Shown: positions 53,082-62,026 of the stretch, piece by piece
How the letters are laid out: each line of letters opens with the position of its first letter
Numbering within the stretch: the stretch's first letter is position 1
Notes under the pieces: generated by a model
Database searches by the model: none
Told to the model about the DNA's origin: nothing
The model's input: the letters and a program-made list of their open reading frames with translations, nothing else
Program-made: the position numbers and the translations under genes
DNA from: Nitrobacter sp051912485
GTDB lineage: Bacteria; Pseudomonadota; Alphaproteobacteria; Rhizobiales; Xanthobacteraceae
Assembly (NCBI RefSeq): GCF_051912485.1
Contig: NZ_CP196822.1
Coordinates: 1,612,001 to 1,676,000, forward strand
Reading direction: 5' to 3'
Length of the DNA: 64,000 bases

Positions 53082-54857
53082 ATGAGCCGGACGGGGGCGC
53101 TCCAGATTGCGATGACGGCGGCTGTGCTGGCGCTCGGCGGCACGATGGCGCAGGCCCAGCAGGTCGGCACGGCATCGGCGGTCAACCCGGCCGCGACCGC
53201 CAACCTGAAGACGATCACCATCGGCCAGTCGATCGCTCATAAAGAGCGCATCCAGACCAAGTCCAGCGGCTCGGTGCAGTTGCTGTTCCTCGACAAGACC
53301 TCGATGACCATCGGTCCGAACAGCGACCTTACGATCGACGAATACGTCTATGACCCCAGCGCCAACACCGGCAAGCTGGCGGCAACGCTCGGCAAGGGCG
53401 CGCTGCGTTTCGTCGGCGGCCAGATCAGCCACAACGGCGATGCGGAGATCAAGACCGCGTCGGCTTTGATTGGCATTCGCGGCGGCGTGATGATGACCGA
53501 CGGCAAGGGCGGCATCTATGCCGGTTACGGCACCATGACCGTGAACTCCGGCGGCCAGACCGTGACGCTCGGCGCCGGCGAATTCACCCAGACGCAATCA
53601 GGCGGCCCACCGACGATGCCCGGACTGCCGCCCCCCGGATTCGTGCAGCAGCAACTCGCGGCCTTCCAGAGCGCCGCCGGTCAATCAGGCGGCGCGCGCC
53701 CGGGCGCGGCATCGGCGGCGAATATCGCATCCGCAGAGCAAAAGGCGACCGGCTCGCCTGGCGGATCGGTGACCGGATCGGGGGCTCCGCCTACTCCCAC
53801 TCCGCCCACGATTGTCGGGCAGATCAACGCAATCGCAACGGCGTTTACACAGTCGATCCAGACGTCCAATCAAGCGGCAGGGTTGCAGCAGATCGCTCAG
53901 GATCAGCCGAAGGGTGGCGACAATCCACCGCCCGTGGACAACAACCCGCGACCTTCGGTGACGCTGACGGGATACGTCGGGGGACTGGATGTCACCAACC
54001 TGAATCAGAATTATACGAACTACCAGCCGCCCGTCACGAATCCGGTCACTGGAACTACGACGATCAACCTCGATGCGTCCAACGGGCGCGTTCAGGGCAA
54101 TCTCAATATATACACTTATGACTCGACGAATCCGTTCACACAGCTTGCCAATACTATTCACGCGCTGTTTCAGCTGGGATCGACAGGATCAACTGGTCCG
54201 GCCTACAGTAATTATTCCGATCACAACCATTTCTTTGCAGTCACGCCCGAACACTCCATCGTCAACGGCAAGTCGGTTATCGGCGTGCTCGCTTCCGCCG
54301 ACCTCGGGTACCAGGTCGCCCCCATCTCAACTCCCAACCTGACGCCGTGTCAGTGCGATTATACGCGCTGGGGATTCTGGGTGATCAATGCGAGCGATGC
54401 CAATACCTACGCGCCCAACGACACGATCCTGGGCACCTGGGTTGCGGGACGACCGGTTGGCAGCATCAGTGACGTGCCAACGACGGGCCAAGCAACTTAC
54501 ACCGGCCATGTCATCGCCACTGTAAACAACGCAGGCTTCGTCGCCGGCGGTTTCACCAACGACGTCAATTTCGGTACCCGCACCGGAGCGGTCAGCGTGA
54601 CCAACCTCGACAGCACCAATTATTCCGGCGCCGTGAATTTCAACACCGACCCGCGCAATTTCGGCGGCACAATCAACAGCACCACATTCGCCAACGACGG
54701 CCGTCAGATGGCGTTGCAAGGCAGCTTCTTCCAGGGGAAAAACAGCCCGAGCGGCGTGCCGAACCCGGTCGGCGAGATGGGTGGAAGCGTTGCGATTTCG
54801 GGCGCCAACAACTACCTCGGCAGCGGCATCTTCGCGGCGAAAGCTCCACCGCACTAA
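53082..54857 (+). CDS. FecR-domain exported protein with TbpB-like barrel
   Basis: A 591-aa exported protein. Signal peptide (cleavage near AQAQQ) is followed by a FecR domain (about 35-180: GQSIAHKERIQTKSSGSVQL, LLFLDKTSMTIGPNSDLTID, IGIRGGVMM). A Gly/Pro/Gln-rich linker (about 190-300) leads to a C-terminal beta-rich region. The last 120 residues (ATYTGHVIATVNN; VNFGTRTGAVSVTN; MALQGSFFQGKNSP; GEMGGSVAIS; GSGIFAAK) resemble the small barrel domains of TbpB-type surface proteins. The ATG giving MSRTGALQIAMTAA is chosen as signal-peptide start. No sigma factor or TonB receptor is adjacent. It has no lipobox, so if surface-exposed it is not a lipoprotein. Confidence 0.72.
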   Translation: MSRTGALQIAMTAAVLALGGTMAQAQQVGTASAVNPAATANLKTITIGQSIAHKERIQTKSSGSVQLLFLDKTSMTIGPNSDLTIDEYVYDPSANTGKLAATLGKGALRFVGGQISHNGDAEIKTASALIGIRGGVMMTDGKGGIYAGYGTMTVNSGGQTVTLGAGEFTQTQSGGPPTMPGLPPPGFVQQQLAAFQSAAGQSGGARPGAASAANIASAEQKATGSPGGSVTGSGAPPTPTPPTIVGQINAIATAFTQSIQTSNQAAGLQQIAQDQPKGGDNPPPVDNNPRPSVTLTGYVGGLDVTNLNQNYTNYQPPVTNPVTGTTTINLDASNGRVQGNLNIYTYDSTNPFTQLANTIHALFQLGSTGSTGPAYSNYSDHNHFFAVTPEHSIVNGKSVIGVLASADLGYQVAPISTPNLTPCQCDYTRWGFWVINASDANTYAPNDTILGTWVAGRPVGSISDVPTTGQATYTGHVIATVNNAGFVAGGFTNDVNFGTRTGAVSVTNLDSTNYSGAVNFNTDPRNFGGTINSTTFANDGRQMALQGSFFQGKNSPSGVPNPVGEMGGSVAISGANNYLGSGIFAAKAPPH

Positions 54858-54968
54858 GCCCTCGGGATGAGTTTGACTGAATCGTCATTGCCGGCACACG
54901 CGAGTGAAGCTCCGCCGTAATACCGTGCCGCGGGGCGTGTCGTAGGCTTGAGATCCGGCGCGTCGATC

Positions 54969-55379
54969 CTATTGCCCCGGCGTCCAAGGCTGATAATCGC
55001 CGGTCGCCTTGGGCCGGCGGCCGCTCACCAGCGTCGAGCCGGGCGGCCGATAGGCTGCCGGCGTGCCGGTCATGTTCGGAACATGCGGCTTCTGCCATTC
55101 GCGCGGTTTGTAGGTCTCTTTGGTCGGCGGAACATCCACAATGTGATGAATCCAGCCATGCCATTCCGGCGGAATGCGGCTGGCTTCAGCATAACCATTA
55201 TAGATCACCCAGCGCCGCTCGAAGCCGAGCGTCGGGTCGATCTTGCCGCCGCGCGTCCGGTAATAGCAGTTGCCCTGGCTGTCTTTACCGACCAACTCAC
55301 CAAAGCGCCGCGTCCAGAGTTGCGTGCCAAAGGTCTCGCTATTCCACCAGGTAAAGAGTTTGAGGAAAAACTGCTTCAT
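54969..55379 (-). CDS. NADH:ubiquinone oxidoreductase subunit NDUFA12 homologue
   Basis: A 136-aa protein of the B17.2/NDUFA12 family, a supernumerary complex I subunit shared by alphaproteobacteria and mitochondria. Motifs: FFLKLFTWWNSETFGTQLW, GNCYYRTRGGKIDPTLGFER, RRWVIYNGYAEASRIPPEWH and GWIHHIVD. The start is the ATG giving MKQFFLKLF. The main nuo operon is not in the window. Confidence 0.92.
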   Translation of the reverse strand: MKQFFLKLFTWWNSETFGTQLWTRRFGELVGKDSQGNCYYRTRGGKIDPTLGFERRWVIYNGYAEASRIPPEWHGWIHHIVDVPPTKETYKPREWQKPHVPNMTGTPAAYRPPGSTLVSGRRPKATGDYQPWTPGQ

Positions 55380-55580
55380 TGTCGGAATCCGTCGCGGAAG
55401 TGTCATGGAACGATCTGGTTTGATGGCATCCCGCCGCCCTCTTGTCCAGCGCAACCGCGGCCAAATGGGCGATACCCGGTCGCCGCCGACAGGGGCGGAT
55501 TAGCCCCAAATCGGCGGGTTGCGCCTTCGGCTAACCTGCCCTACACCCCACTCCAGGCATGAGAATATAAAGGCTACGAA

Positions 55581-55862
55581 ATGTCCGAAGTCGTCAACAA
55601 CATGGCAAAACATCGCTACGAGCTCGAAGTGGACGGGCATATCGCCGCGACCTACTACAGGTTCATGGACGGAACCATCGTGTTCACTCATACTCAGGTG
55701 CCGCCGGAGCTTCGCGATACGGACGTCGCCTCGGAACTCGTGAAGGGTGCGCTGGATCAGGTGCGGGATGATAGGTTCAGGGCCAGCGCTCAATGCCCCT
55801 TCGTGAAGGACTGGATCGACAAGCATCCGGATTATGCCGACCTGCTGAGGCCGAATTTGTGA
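55581..55862 (+). CDS. Small GNAT-fold protein (YjdJ/NATD1-like), copy 1
   Basis: A 93-aa minimal acetyltransferase-like protein. It contains HRYELEVDGHIAATYYRFMD, FTHTQVPPELRDTDVASELV (where the acetyl-CoA loop would be, but lacking the usual Gly-x-Gly-x-Ala) and the C-terminal CPFVKDWIDKHPDYADLL typical of the Acetyltransf_CG family. The changed loop (RDTDVAS) makes acetyl-CoA binding doubtful. A second copy follows 150 bases later. Confidence 0.82.
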   Translation: MSEVVNNMAKHRYELEVDGHIAATYYRFMDGTIVFTHTQVPPELRDTDVASELVKGALDQVRDDRFRASAQCPFVKDWIDKHPDYADLLRPNL

Positions 55863-56015
55863 GAAGGCGAAGCGCTGTCTTGAAAAGATGCGGGACCCGC
55901 GCGCTTTTCGGTGCCGGCTGAAACTCGAACGCCTTGCGGAAACCAGCGACAGCCCTTCTCGCTGTAGCGCTTGAAGAGGCGATCGCGGTGAGCCCGAACG
56001 GACTTGAGCGCAGAC

Positions 56016-56288
56016 ATGCCCGCTGTCTACGACAACAAAGCCCTAAGCCGTTTTGAGCTGGAAGCCGAAGGCGGTCTTGCTTTCGCGAACTACCGCCTCG
56101 CGCCGGGCACGGTCATCATCACCCACACCGAAACGCCGCGCGAGCTGCGCGGCCGCGGTATCGCCTCGGCCTTGGTCAAGGGCGCATTGGCACTGATCCG
56201 GGCAGAAGGCCTGAAGGTGGTCGCAGGCTGCGGGTTCGTGGCCGCCTATCTCAAAAAGCATCCGAAAGAAGCAGACCGCGCGGTTTGA
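56016..56288 (+). CDS. Small GNAT-fold protein (YjdJ/NATD1-like), copy 2
   Basis: A 90-aa paralogue of the preceding gene. It keeps the canonical loop RELRGRGIASALVKGALALI, so acetyl-CoA binding is likely, and the family end CGFVAAYLKKHPKEAD. The ATG at 56016 is preferred over a TTG four codons earlier. Its acceptor substrate is unknown. Confidence 0.85.
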   Translation: MPAVYDNKALSRFELEAEGGLAFANYRLAPGTVIITHTETPRELRGRGIASALVKGALALIRAEGLKVVAGCGFVAAYLKKHPKEADRAV

Positions 56289-56403
56289 GGCCGCCAGCCC
56301 TCTCGCGTTCGCTATCTCACTAAATGCGAACGTCTATCAAAAAACCGCAACAGCGCATCCGAGAAGCGCCCTTGCGCTTGGCAGCTATCGCAGTGTTTTC
56401 CCA

Positions 56404-56793
56404 TCAGTGTTTCATGTCGGGCGGCAGCTTGCCGCCGTTAGCTGCGAGTTGAGCCATCATCTGCTTGTGCAGCCAGATATTCATTGCCGCGGAATCGTCG
56501 GTGTCGCCAGGGTACTTCAGATCCTTTGCCAGTTCCTTGCGAGCACTCAGACTGGAATCGACATCGAGCGCCTTCATCAGATCAACGATCGAGGTCCGCC
56601 ATGCCAGCTTTTCCTTTTTGGCGGCAACCGCCTTGTCGAGAATGGCTGCGACATCAACGCTGCCCGCAGCCGCAGCACCAGATGCCGCCGTGCTGGATGA
56701 AGGGGCGGTACTGCCGCCTGCTTCAGGTGCGGGCGTTGCAGCTTCAGCGTGCGTACCGAAGATGGCGCCCATGATCTTTCCAAATATGCTCAT
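56404..56793 (-). CDS. DUF3597 family protein
   Basis: A 129-aa protein: N-terminal MSIFGKIMGAIFGTHAEA, an Ala/Ser-rich linker, and the conserved C-terminal domain (LAWRTSIVDLMKALDVDSSL; KELAKDLKYPGDTDDSAAMN; LPPDMKH). The domain resembles a small helical peptidoglycan- or nucleic-acid-associated fold in a few annotated homologues, but no function is established. Convergent with the acetyltransferase-like genes. Confidence 0.82.
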   Translation of the reverse strand: MSIFGKIMGAIFGTHAEAATPAPEAGGSTAPSSSTAASGAAAAGSVDVAAILDKAVAAKKEKLAWRTSIVDLMKALDVDSSLSARKELAKDLKYPGDTDDSAAMNIWLHKQMMAQLAANGGKLPPDMKH

Positions 56794-57234
56794 TGTGCCG
56801 CTCCCAATAGCTTCAAGCTGCCGATCAATCCGAGGCGGAACTTTGCGTTTGTCTCCGCCGGATCACGAAAAGAGTAGCCGCCTCGCCGGGGCTTGCCAAT
56901 GCCGCAATGCCAAGGCCGCCGACGGAGTTTTTTGTTCTACCCCAGCGAACGACATCACAATGTCGCACTGCACTTCGCGAGTAAACGAGTCCGCTCGCAT
57001 GCACTCGAAAGCCGCGATGACTTTGCCTTCCACCCCCTCGGTCTGCGGCAGCGAAAAAAATCACTGAACCGTGAGCAACCAAAATCAAAGATAGGGATTA
57101 GAATTGCCTGACAGGTCGCGGCAAGACCAGGTTTCCTTGCTCTCGCGTCTGGGCTTGCTCGTGATCGTTTCCGAAGGGCAACTCGAGCCCTCTGGCGGCC
57201 CGAGGTTTGACCCTGCGAAAGGGAGACAACGAAC
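56794..57234. other. Intergenic region
   Basis: About 440 bases between the divergent DUF3597 and DUF2189 genes. It presumably carries both promoters. I found no EcfG-type promoter, RNA or gene. Confidence 0.4.
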
Positions 57235-58170
57235 ATGGCCACATATTATCCTCTCGACGGCACGCCACATCCACCCTCAGAAACGGTCGCCGCGGACGGA
57301 CCCGTGATCCGTCATATCGGCTTCTCCGATCTTCTCGACGCGTTACGGCTGGGCTGGGAAGACTTCAAGGCGGTACCAAGCCACGCCATCGTCCTTTGCG
57401 TCATCTATCCCATCATAGGAATTCTGGTGGCGAGGATGGTGCTCGGCTACGCGGTCTTGCCGCTGCTGTTTCCGATCGCCGCCGGCTTTGCCCTGATCGG
57501 GCCGTTTGCGGCGCTTGGACTCTATGAACTGAGCTATCGGCGCGAACTCGGCATGGACGCATCCGCCTGGCACGCGTTTGGTGTGCTACGCGCACCATCG
57601 TTTGGATCGATGCTCGGACTGGGAGCGTTGCTGCTTGCCATTTTTGTCGTCTGGGTGGCAACGGCGCACGCGATCTACGTTTCCATCTTTGGCAATGAAC
57701 CGGCATCAGTAATTCCCGATTTCCTCACGCGGGTTTTCACCACGTCAGAAGGCTGGCGCCTGATCATGGTTGGCTGCGGCGTTGGAGTGCTGTTCGCAGC
57801 CGTCGCCTTGTGCATCAGCTTCGTGTCGTTCCCGCTGATGCTTCACCAGCACGCTGACATGACCGATGCCATGCTGACGTCGATGCGCGTGGTCGCGAAG
57901 AATCCAATCGCAGCCGCGGAATGGGGTTTGATCGTTCTCTTCCTGCTGATGCTCGGGTCAATTCCCTTCTTCCTCGGCCTCACGATTGTGATGCCGGTGC
58001 TCGGTCATGCAACGTGGCACCTCTACCGCAAGGCGATCGAGACGCCTCTGACGTCGTCATCGCACGAAGTTCCGGAACAGGAGAGGGAAAAGCGCTACGC
58101 GGCAGATTTCCCGTCCGTCTTGTTCCCCCCGTGGGGGCGCAAGCACCGATTCTTCGATAGTTCAGATTGA
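57235..58170 (+). CDS. DUF2189 integral membrane protein
   Basis: A 311-aa protein with six or so membrane helices between about residues 55 and 260 (e.g. AIVLCVIYPIIGILVARMVL), matching the DUF2189 family of bacterial inner-membrane proteins. The soluble N-terminus (about 50 residues) carries IRHIGFSDLLDALRLGWEDF, a conserved family start. A good ribosome site (AAGGGAGACAACGAAC) fixes the ATG. Function is unknown. Confidence 0.88.
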   Translation: MATYYPLDGTPHPPSETVAADGPVIRHIGFSDLLDALRLGWEDFKAVPSHAIVLCVIYPIIGILVARMVLGYAVLPLLFPIAAGFALIGPFAALGLYELSYRRELGMDASAWHAFGVLRAPSFGSMLGLGALLLAIFVVWVATAHAIYVSIFGNEPASVIPDFLTRVFTTSEGWRLIMVGCGVGVLFAAVALCISFVSFPLMLHQHADMTDAMLTSMRVVAKNPIAAAEWGLIVLFLLMLGSIPFFLGLTIVMPVLGHATWHLYRKAIETPLTSSSHEVPEQEREKRYAADFPSVLFPPWGRKHRFFDSSD

Positions 58171-58475
58171 GTAAGAGACGCGCGCGCGGAAGGCCGTCTC
58201 GATGTCTGTGTGCTCTTGAGCTCGCTGGCAATCGAGGCGGTCGCTGCGCGCGGATCGTTCCGTACAGACTCCCACCAAGCTCCCACCAAGCTCCGGCGCA
58301 GATGCCGGGTTTAGTTGAAAGTATCGGATCGCCCATAACAATGAATAATAATTCATTGTTATGGGCGACTTCATGCAAATCTCGCAGGATAAAAAGGTGG
58401 GCGTCGTCATCTCTGCGATAGCTGCAGCCGCAAACGCGATTCCCCTTTGCCGGAAAACACGCTACCCCTTCGCCC
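58171..58475. other. Intergenic region with perfect palindrome
   Basis: About 300 bases holding a tandem CTCCCACCAAG pair (58269-58290) and the 40-base hairpin at 58329-58368. No gene. Confidence 0.6.
58329..58368. repeat. Perfect 18-bp inverted repeat, AATA loop
   Basis: TCGCCCATAACAATGAAT and its exact reverse complement are separated by AATA. It would form a very stable hairpin or cruciform. It lacks a T-run, so a simple intrinsic terminator is unlikely. Confidence 0.92.
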
Positions 58476-59909
58476 ATGACACAGATTGAATCCTCCCGCC
58501 CGGCCGTTCATATCGTCGGCGCCGGCCTCGCCGGCTCGGAAGCTGCTTGGCAGGTCGCAAGTCACGGCGTTCGAGTGGTTCTGCACGAGATGCGGCCGCA
58601 ACGGATGACGGCGGCGCACCGAACCGGCGACCTGGCGGAACTCGTCTGCTCCAATTCGTTTCGGTCCGACGATGCCGCCAACAACGCGGTCGGACTCCTT
58701 CATGCAGAGATGCGCCGGCTGGGATCGCTCATCATGCGTTGCGCCGATGCCAATCAGGTTCCGGCCGGTGGCGCGCTCGCGGTGGACCGTGACGGCTTTT
58801 CGTCCGCGGTGACCAAAGCTCTCGACGATCATCCGCTGATCGAGATCGACCGCGCCGAGATCGATGGCCTGCCGCCAGCGGACTGGTGCAACGTCATCGT
58901 CGCCACGGGCCCCCTCACCTCGCCTCCCCTTGCCGCCGCGATCCGCGCATTGACCGACGAGTCCGCGCTGGCCTTTTTCGACGCGATCGCGCCGATCGTC
59001 CATCGCGACTCCATCGATATGTCGAAGGCCTGGTTCCAGTCGCGCTATGACAAGGTTGGTCCTGGCGGCACCGGCGCCGATTACATCAATTGTCCGATGA
59101 CCGAGACGGAGTATCACGCCTTCGTGGACGCGCTGCTTGAGGGTGAGAAAGTCGACTTCAAGGACTGGGAGACCGACACGCCCTATTTCGATGGCTGCCT
59201 GCCGATTGAGGTCATGGCGGAACGCGGCCGCGAAACCTTGCGCCACGGCCCGATGAAGCCGGTCGGGCTGACCAACCCGCACGATCCCACGGTGAAGCCT
59301 TACGCTATCGTCCAACTACGCCAAGACAACAAACTCGGCACGCTTTACAATATCGTGGGTTTCCAGACCAAGCTGAAGCACGGCGCGCAGACTCGCATCT
59401 TCCGCACCATTCCGGGTCTTGAGAACGCGGAGTTCGCCCGCCTCGGGGGTCTGCATCGCAACACCTTCCTGAACTCACCAAAACTGCTCGACACCCAGTT
59501 GCGTTTGCGCGCCGAGCCGCGGCTGCGCTTTGCCGGGCAGATGACGGGATGCGAAGGCTACGTCGAATCCGCCGCCATCGGCCTGATTGCCGGACTCTAT
59601 GCCGCGTCCGACGCACGGACGCAGACTCTGGAGGTCCCGCCGCCGACGACGGCGCTCGGCGCGCTGCTCGGCCACATTACCGGCGGTCACATCGAGACCA
59701 TCGACGCAGGACCGCGCTCGTTCCAGCCGATGAACATCAACTTCGGATTGTTTCCGCCGCTCGCCAATCCGCCAGCGAAGAAGCCGGACGGCACGCGGCT
59801 GCGCGGCAACGAGAAGACGATCGCGAAAAAGCAGGCCATCAGTGCGCGCGCGCTGGCAGACCTCGATCGCTGGATCACGGACGCGCTCCGTCCAGCGGCT
59901 GCGGCATAG
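58476..59909 (+). CDS. trmFO: tRNA m5U54 methyltransferase (folate/FAD-dependent)
   Basis: A 477-aa flavoprotein that methylates U54 in the tRNA T-loop using methylenetetrahydrofolate. It has the FAD dinucleotide motif VHIVGAGLAGSEAAWQ, the HEMRPQRMTAAHRTGDLAEL segment with the conserved LVCSNSFRSDD, PAGGALAVDRDGFS, and the C-terminal GQMTGCEGYVESAAIGLIAG. This is the form of Gram-positive and alpha bacteria that lack TrmA. It is followed 27 bases later by the kinase-fusion gene. Confidence 0.95.
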   Translation: MTQIESSRPAVHIVGAGLAGSEAAWQVASHGVRVVLHEMRPQRMTAAHRTGDLAELVCSNSFRSDDAANNAVGLLHAEMRRLGSLIMRCADANQVPAGGALAVDRDGFSSAVTKALDDHPLIEIDRAEIDGLPPADWCNVIVATGPLTSPPLAAAIRALTDESALAFFDAIAPIVHRDSIDMSKAWFQSRYDKVGPGGTGADYINCPMTETEYHAFVDALLEGEKVDFKDWETDTPYFDGCLPIEVMAERGRETLRHGPMKPVGLTNPHDPTVKPYAIVQLRQDNKLGTLYNIVGFQTKLKHGAQTRIFRTIPGLENAEFARLGGLHRNTFLNSPKLLDTQLRLRAEPRLRFAGQMTGCEGYVESAAIGLIAGLYAASDARTQTLEVPPPTTALGALLGHITGGHIETIDAGPRSFQPMNINFGLFPPLANPPAKKPDGTRLRGNEKTIAKKQAISARALADLDRWITDALRPAAAA

Positions 59910-59936
59910 GTTCAACACGCCACCTTCAGGATCGTC

Positions 59937-61037
59937 ATGCCCCTTCCGACACAGGACGCCGCATTCCTGTCCACGACGTGGACCGAAGGAGTCTTGCTGA
60001 AACGTGACGTGTTTTCGACCGTAGAGCGTGGCCGTTTTCGAATGGCGTCCGGCGAAGTCAATGCGGTGCTGCGACGGGTCGACCAGGTGCCGTGGTGGTC
60101 GCATCTTGTCGCGCGGCATCTGTTCGAACGCGAACGCAAGGCATTGACGCTCGCCCGCGATCTCGACGTCGGACCGAAGCTGCTATGGGGCGGCCGCAGC
60201 GCCCTGGTGCGCGGTTTCATCGACGGCGTGACGCTGCATCTCGCCAGACCCCACGGCGACTATGCGTACTTCCGCTCCGCCAAAACGGCGCTGCGCAAGC
60301 TGCATCGCGCCGGCATCTGTCACAACGATCTTGCCAAGGAGCAGAACTGGCTACGCGGCAACGACGGCCGCGCCTACCTGACCGATTTCCAGCTCGCGGC
60401 CTGCTTCAAGCGGCGGTCGCGGCTGTTTCGCATCGCCGCTTACGAGGACCTGCGACATCTCTTGAAGCACAAGCGCACTTATGCGCCGGACGCACTGACG
60501 CCGCGCGAGCGCAAGATGCTTGCGCGCAAGTCGATTATTGCGCGCACCTGGCTGCTGACGGGCAAGAAGGTTTACTACGCCATCACACGCGGCTTGTTCA
60601 ACTTCACCGACCGCGAAGGCGGCGGCCGTCGTCTCGTCAACGACGCTCCTGTTCTGATCGCCCGTATCAGGGAGAACCCGGCAGTGCGCGACGCGGCCAT
60701 CGTTGCCTTCGCGGACCGCCGCAGCGGTGTCGGGCTCTACGCCTTTGTCGAGGCCGATCAGGCGGGGCTGGAAGCGCAGTTACAGGCGGCGCTCGCAGCT
60801 GTAAACGCACCAAAACCCCCGGAGCACATCCAGATTGTTCCGCGGCTGCCACGCGATGCCGGTGGCAAGGTGCGCACGGAAATCCTGCAACTCATCGCGA
60901 TGAACCAGATCGATCTGATCGAGCCGCTGATCACAAGCCCAGCAGATCGTGAATTTTTTCGTGGCATCCTCGAAGGTCGGAAAAACCTGCGCGATCGTTT
61001 CAATTTTGAATCGACCGACCAGGCGCTGTCGTCCTGA
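59937..61037 (+). CDS. Kinase-like / ANL C-terminal domain fusion
   Basis: A 366-aa protein of two parts. Residues about 20-205 form a small kinase-like fold of the lipopolysaccharide/RIO type: GKLL-type beta strands, AALRKLHRAGICHNDLAKEQN (His-x-Asp-x6-Asn catalytic loop) and YLTDFQLA in place of DFG. Residues about 240-345 resemble the C-terminal domain of adenylate-forming (ANL) enzymes: VRDAAIVAFADRRSGVGLYA, then PPEHIQIVPRLPRDAGGKVR, including the Lys of the catalytic GK motif. No large ANL domain is present. The start follows trmFO by 27 bases, so the two are probably co-transcribed. Reaction and substrate are unknown. Confidence 0.72.
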   Translation: MPLPTQDAAFLSTTWTEGVLLKRDVFSTVERGRFRMASGEVNAVLRRVDQVPWWSHLVARHLFERERKALTLARDLDVGPKLLWGGRSALVRGFIDGVTLHLARPHGDYAYFRSAKTALRKLHRAGICHNDLAKEQNWLRGNDGRAYLTDFQLAACFKRRSRLFRIAAYEDLRHLLKHKRTYAPDALTPRERKMLARKSIIARTWLLTGKKVYYAITRGLFNFTDREGGGRRLVNDAPVLIARIRENPAVRDAAIVAFADRRSGVGLYAFVEADQAGLEAQLQAALAAVNAPKPPEHIQIVPRLPRDAGGKVRTEILQLIAMNQIDLIEPLITSPADREFFRGILEGRKNLRDRFNFESTDQALSS

Positions 61038-61043
61038 CCTCGT

Positions 61044-61907
61044 TCAGCTACGAAACATCGTCGTGCGTGACGCTCGCCATAACGTCCATAGGATGCGCAG
61101 CCGCGACACCACCGGCGGCGCGAAGGGATCAGTATCGACTCGAGCTGTGCGATTCAATGCGCGGCGCACCAGCGCCAACGGGAGATACACTGCTCGCGAC
61201 CCCGGCGGCAGATTCTGCAGCAGAGCCTGAGCCGCATCCAGTTGCGACCGAGCTTCATCGGCCAGTCCGCCGAGGGCTGCGCGAATTGGTGGCGTGTCCC
61301 GACCCGAGAACACCTGTTCCAGGCCAATGTCGTGCTGCTCCAGCAATTGCAGCGGCACGAACGACTGACGCCGCGACGCGTCCAAACCCAGCATCGAGAT
61401 CACCTGCGCAAGACCGCGCGCAAGACCGGCGTGGTGCGCCAGATGATCTGTTTCATTGGATTGGTGCCCGAGGATGCGCGACGCGAGCGAAAATAGCACG
61501 CACGATGTATCGCCGAGGTACCGCTCCAACGCCGCCATGTCCGGCATGGGATCGTTGTAGAGATCGAACTGATGTGCCTCGATCAGCTGCGACAATCGTT
61601 CGACCGGTAGGCCATGGTTCCGGACCGCGAGCAACAGTTCAGCCGCGACCGGATTGCCTTCAACGCCGCCGTGTCCCGTCCCAGCGACCGTATCGGTCCA
61701 CCATTGCAGGCGGATTTCGCCCGGCAGCGGCTGGGTGATCTGCTCCCTAACCCTGACAATCTCGACATTGAAGGCATAAAGCGCGAGCAGCGCGCGACGG
61801 CAACGGAGCGGCGTGAACAGCGTCGTCGCATAGTTTTCGAAGTCGTGGTTGCGCACAAGCTCCGTGCAAAATGCCGCGGACGCATTTTCCGGTGCGGTGC
61901 CGCTCAT
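61044..61907 (-). CDS. Squalene/phytoene synthase family protein (NDUFAF6-like)
   Basis: A 287-aa helical protein of the squalene/phytoene synthase fold. The family's metal-binding Asp-rich motifs are only partly kept (HQFDLYNDPMPDMAALERYL and GLARGLAQVISMLG). Alphaproteobacterial members of this subtype, next to secDF and an Mth938 gene, are homologous to mitochondrial complex I assembly factor NDUFAF6 rather than to hopanoid enzymes. The ATG giving MSGTAPENASAAFC is preferred over a GTG nine codons earlier. It is the last gene of a four-gene operon; its stop lies 6 bases from that of the convergent kinase-fusion gene. Confidence 0.85.
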   Translation of the reverse strand: MSGTAPENASAAFCTELVRNHDFENYATTLFTPLRCRRALLALYAFNVEIVRVREQITQPLPGEIRLQWWTDTVAGTGHGGVEGNPVAAELLLAVRNHGLPVERLSQLIEAHQFDLYNDPMPDMAALERYLGDTSCVLFSLASRILGHQSNETDHLAHHAGLARGLAQVISMLGLDASRRQSFVPLQLLEQHDIGLEQVFSGRDTPPIRAALGGLADEARSQLDAAQALLQNLPPGSRAVYLPLALVRRALNRTARVDTDPFAPPVVSRLRILWTLWRASRTTMFRS

Positions 61908-61931
61908 GGCACAGCGATCAGGATTGTCAGG

Positions 61932-62026
61932 CACCGTATCGATATCGCGCCTGTCACGGTACGGCTATCAGCGCCGTCAGGCGCTGCCTCGGCCTCGCGG
62001 TTGTCATGGGACGGCTATCAGCGCCG
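61932..62026. repeat. Diverged direct repeats at the Mth938 gene end
   Basis: A 25-base string ending ACGGCTATCAGCGCCG occurs at 61952-61976 and 62002-62026 with three differences; a weaker third copy is at 61932-61951. The right copy contains the last codons and stop of the Mth938-like gene; the left one would encode the same last residues and stop. Confidence 0.75.
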
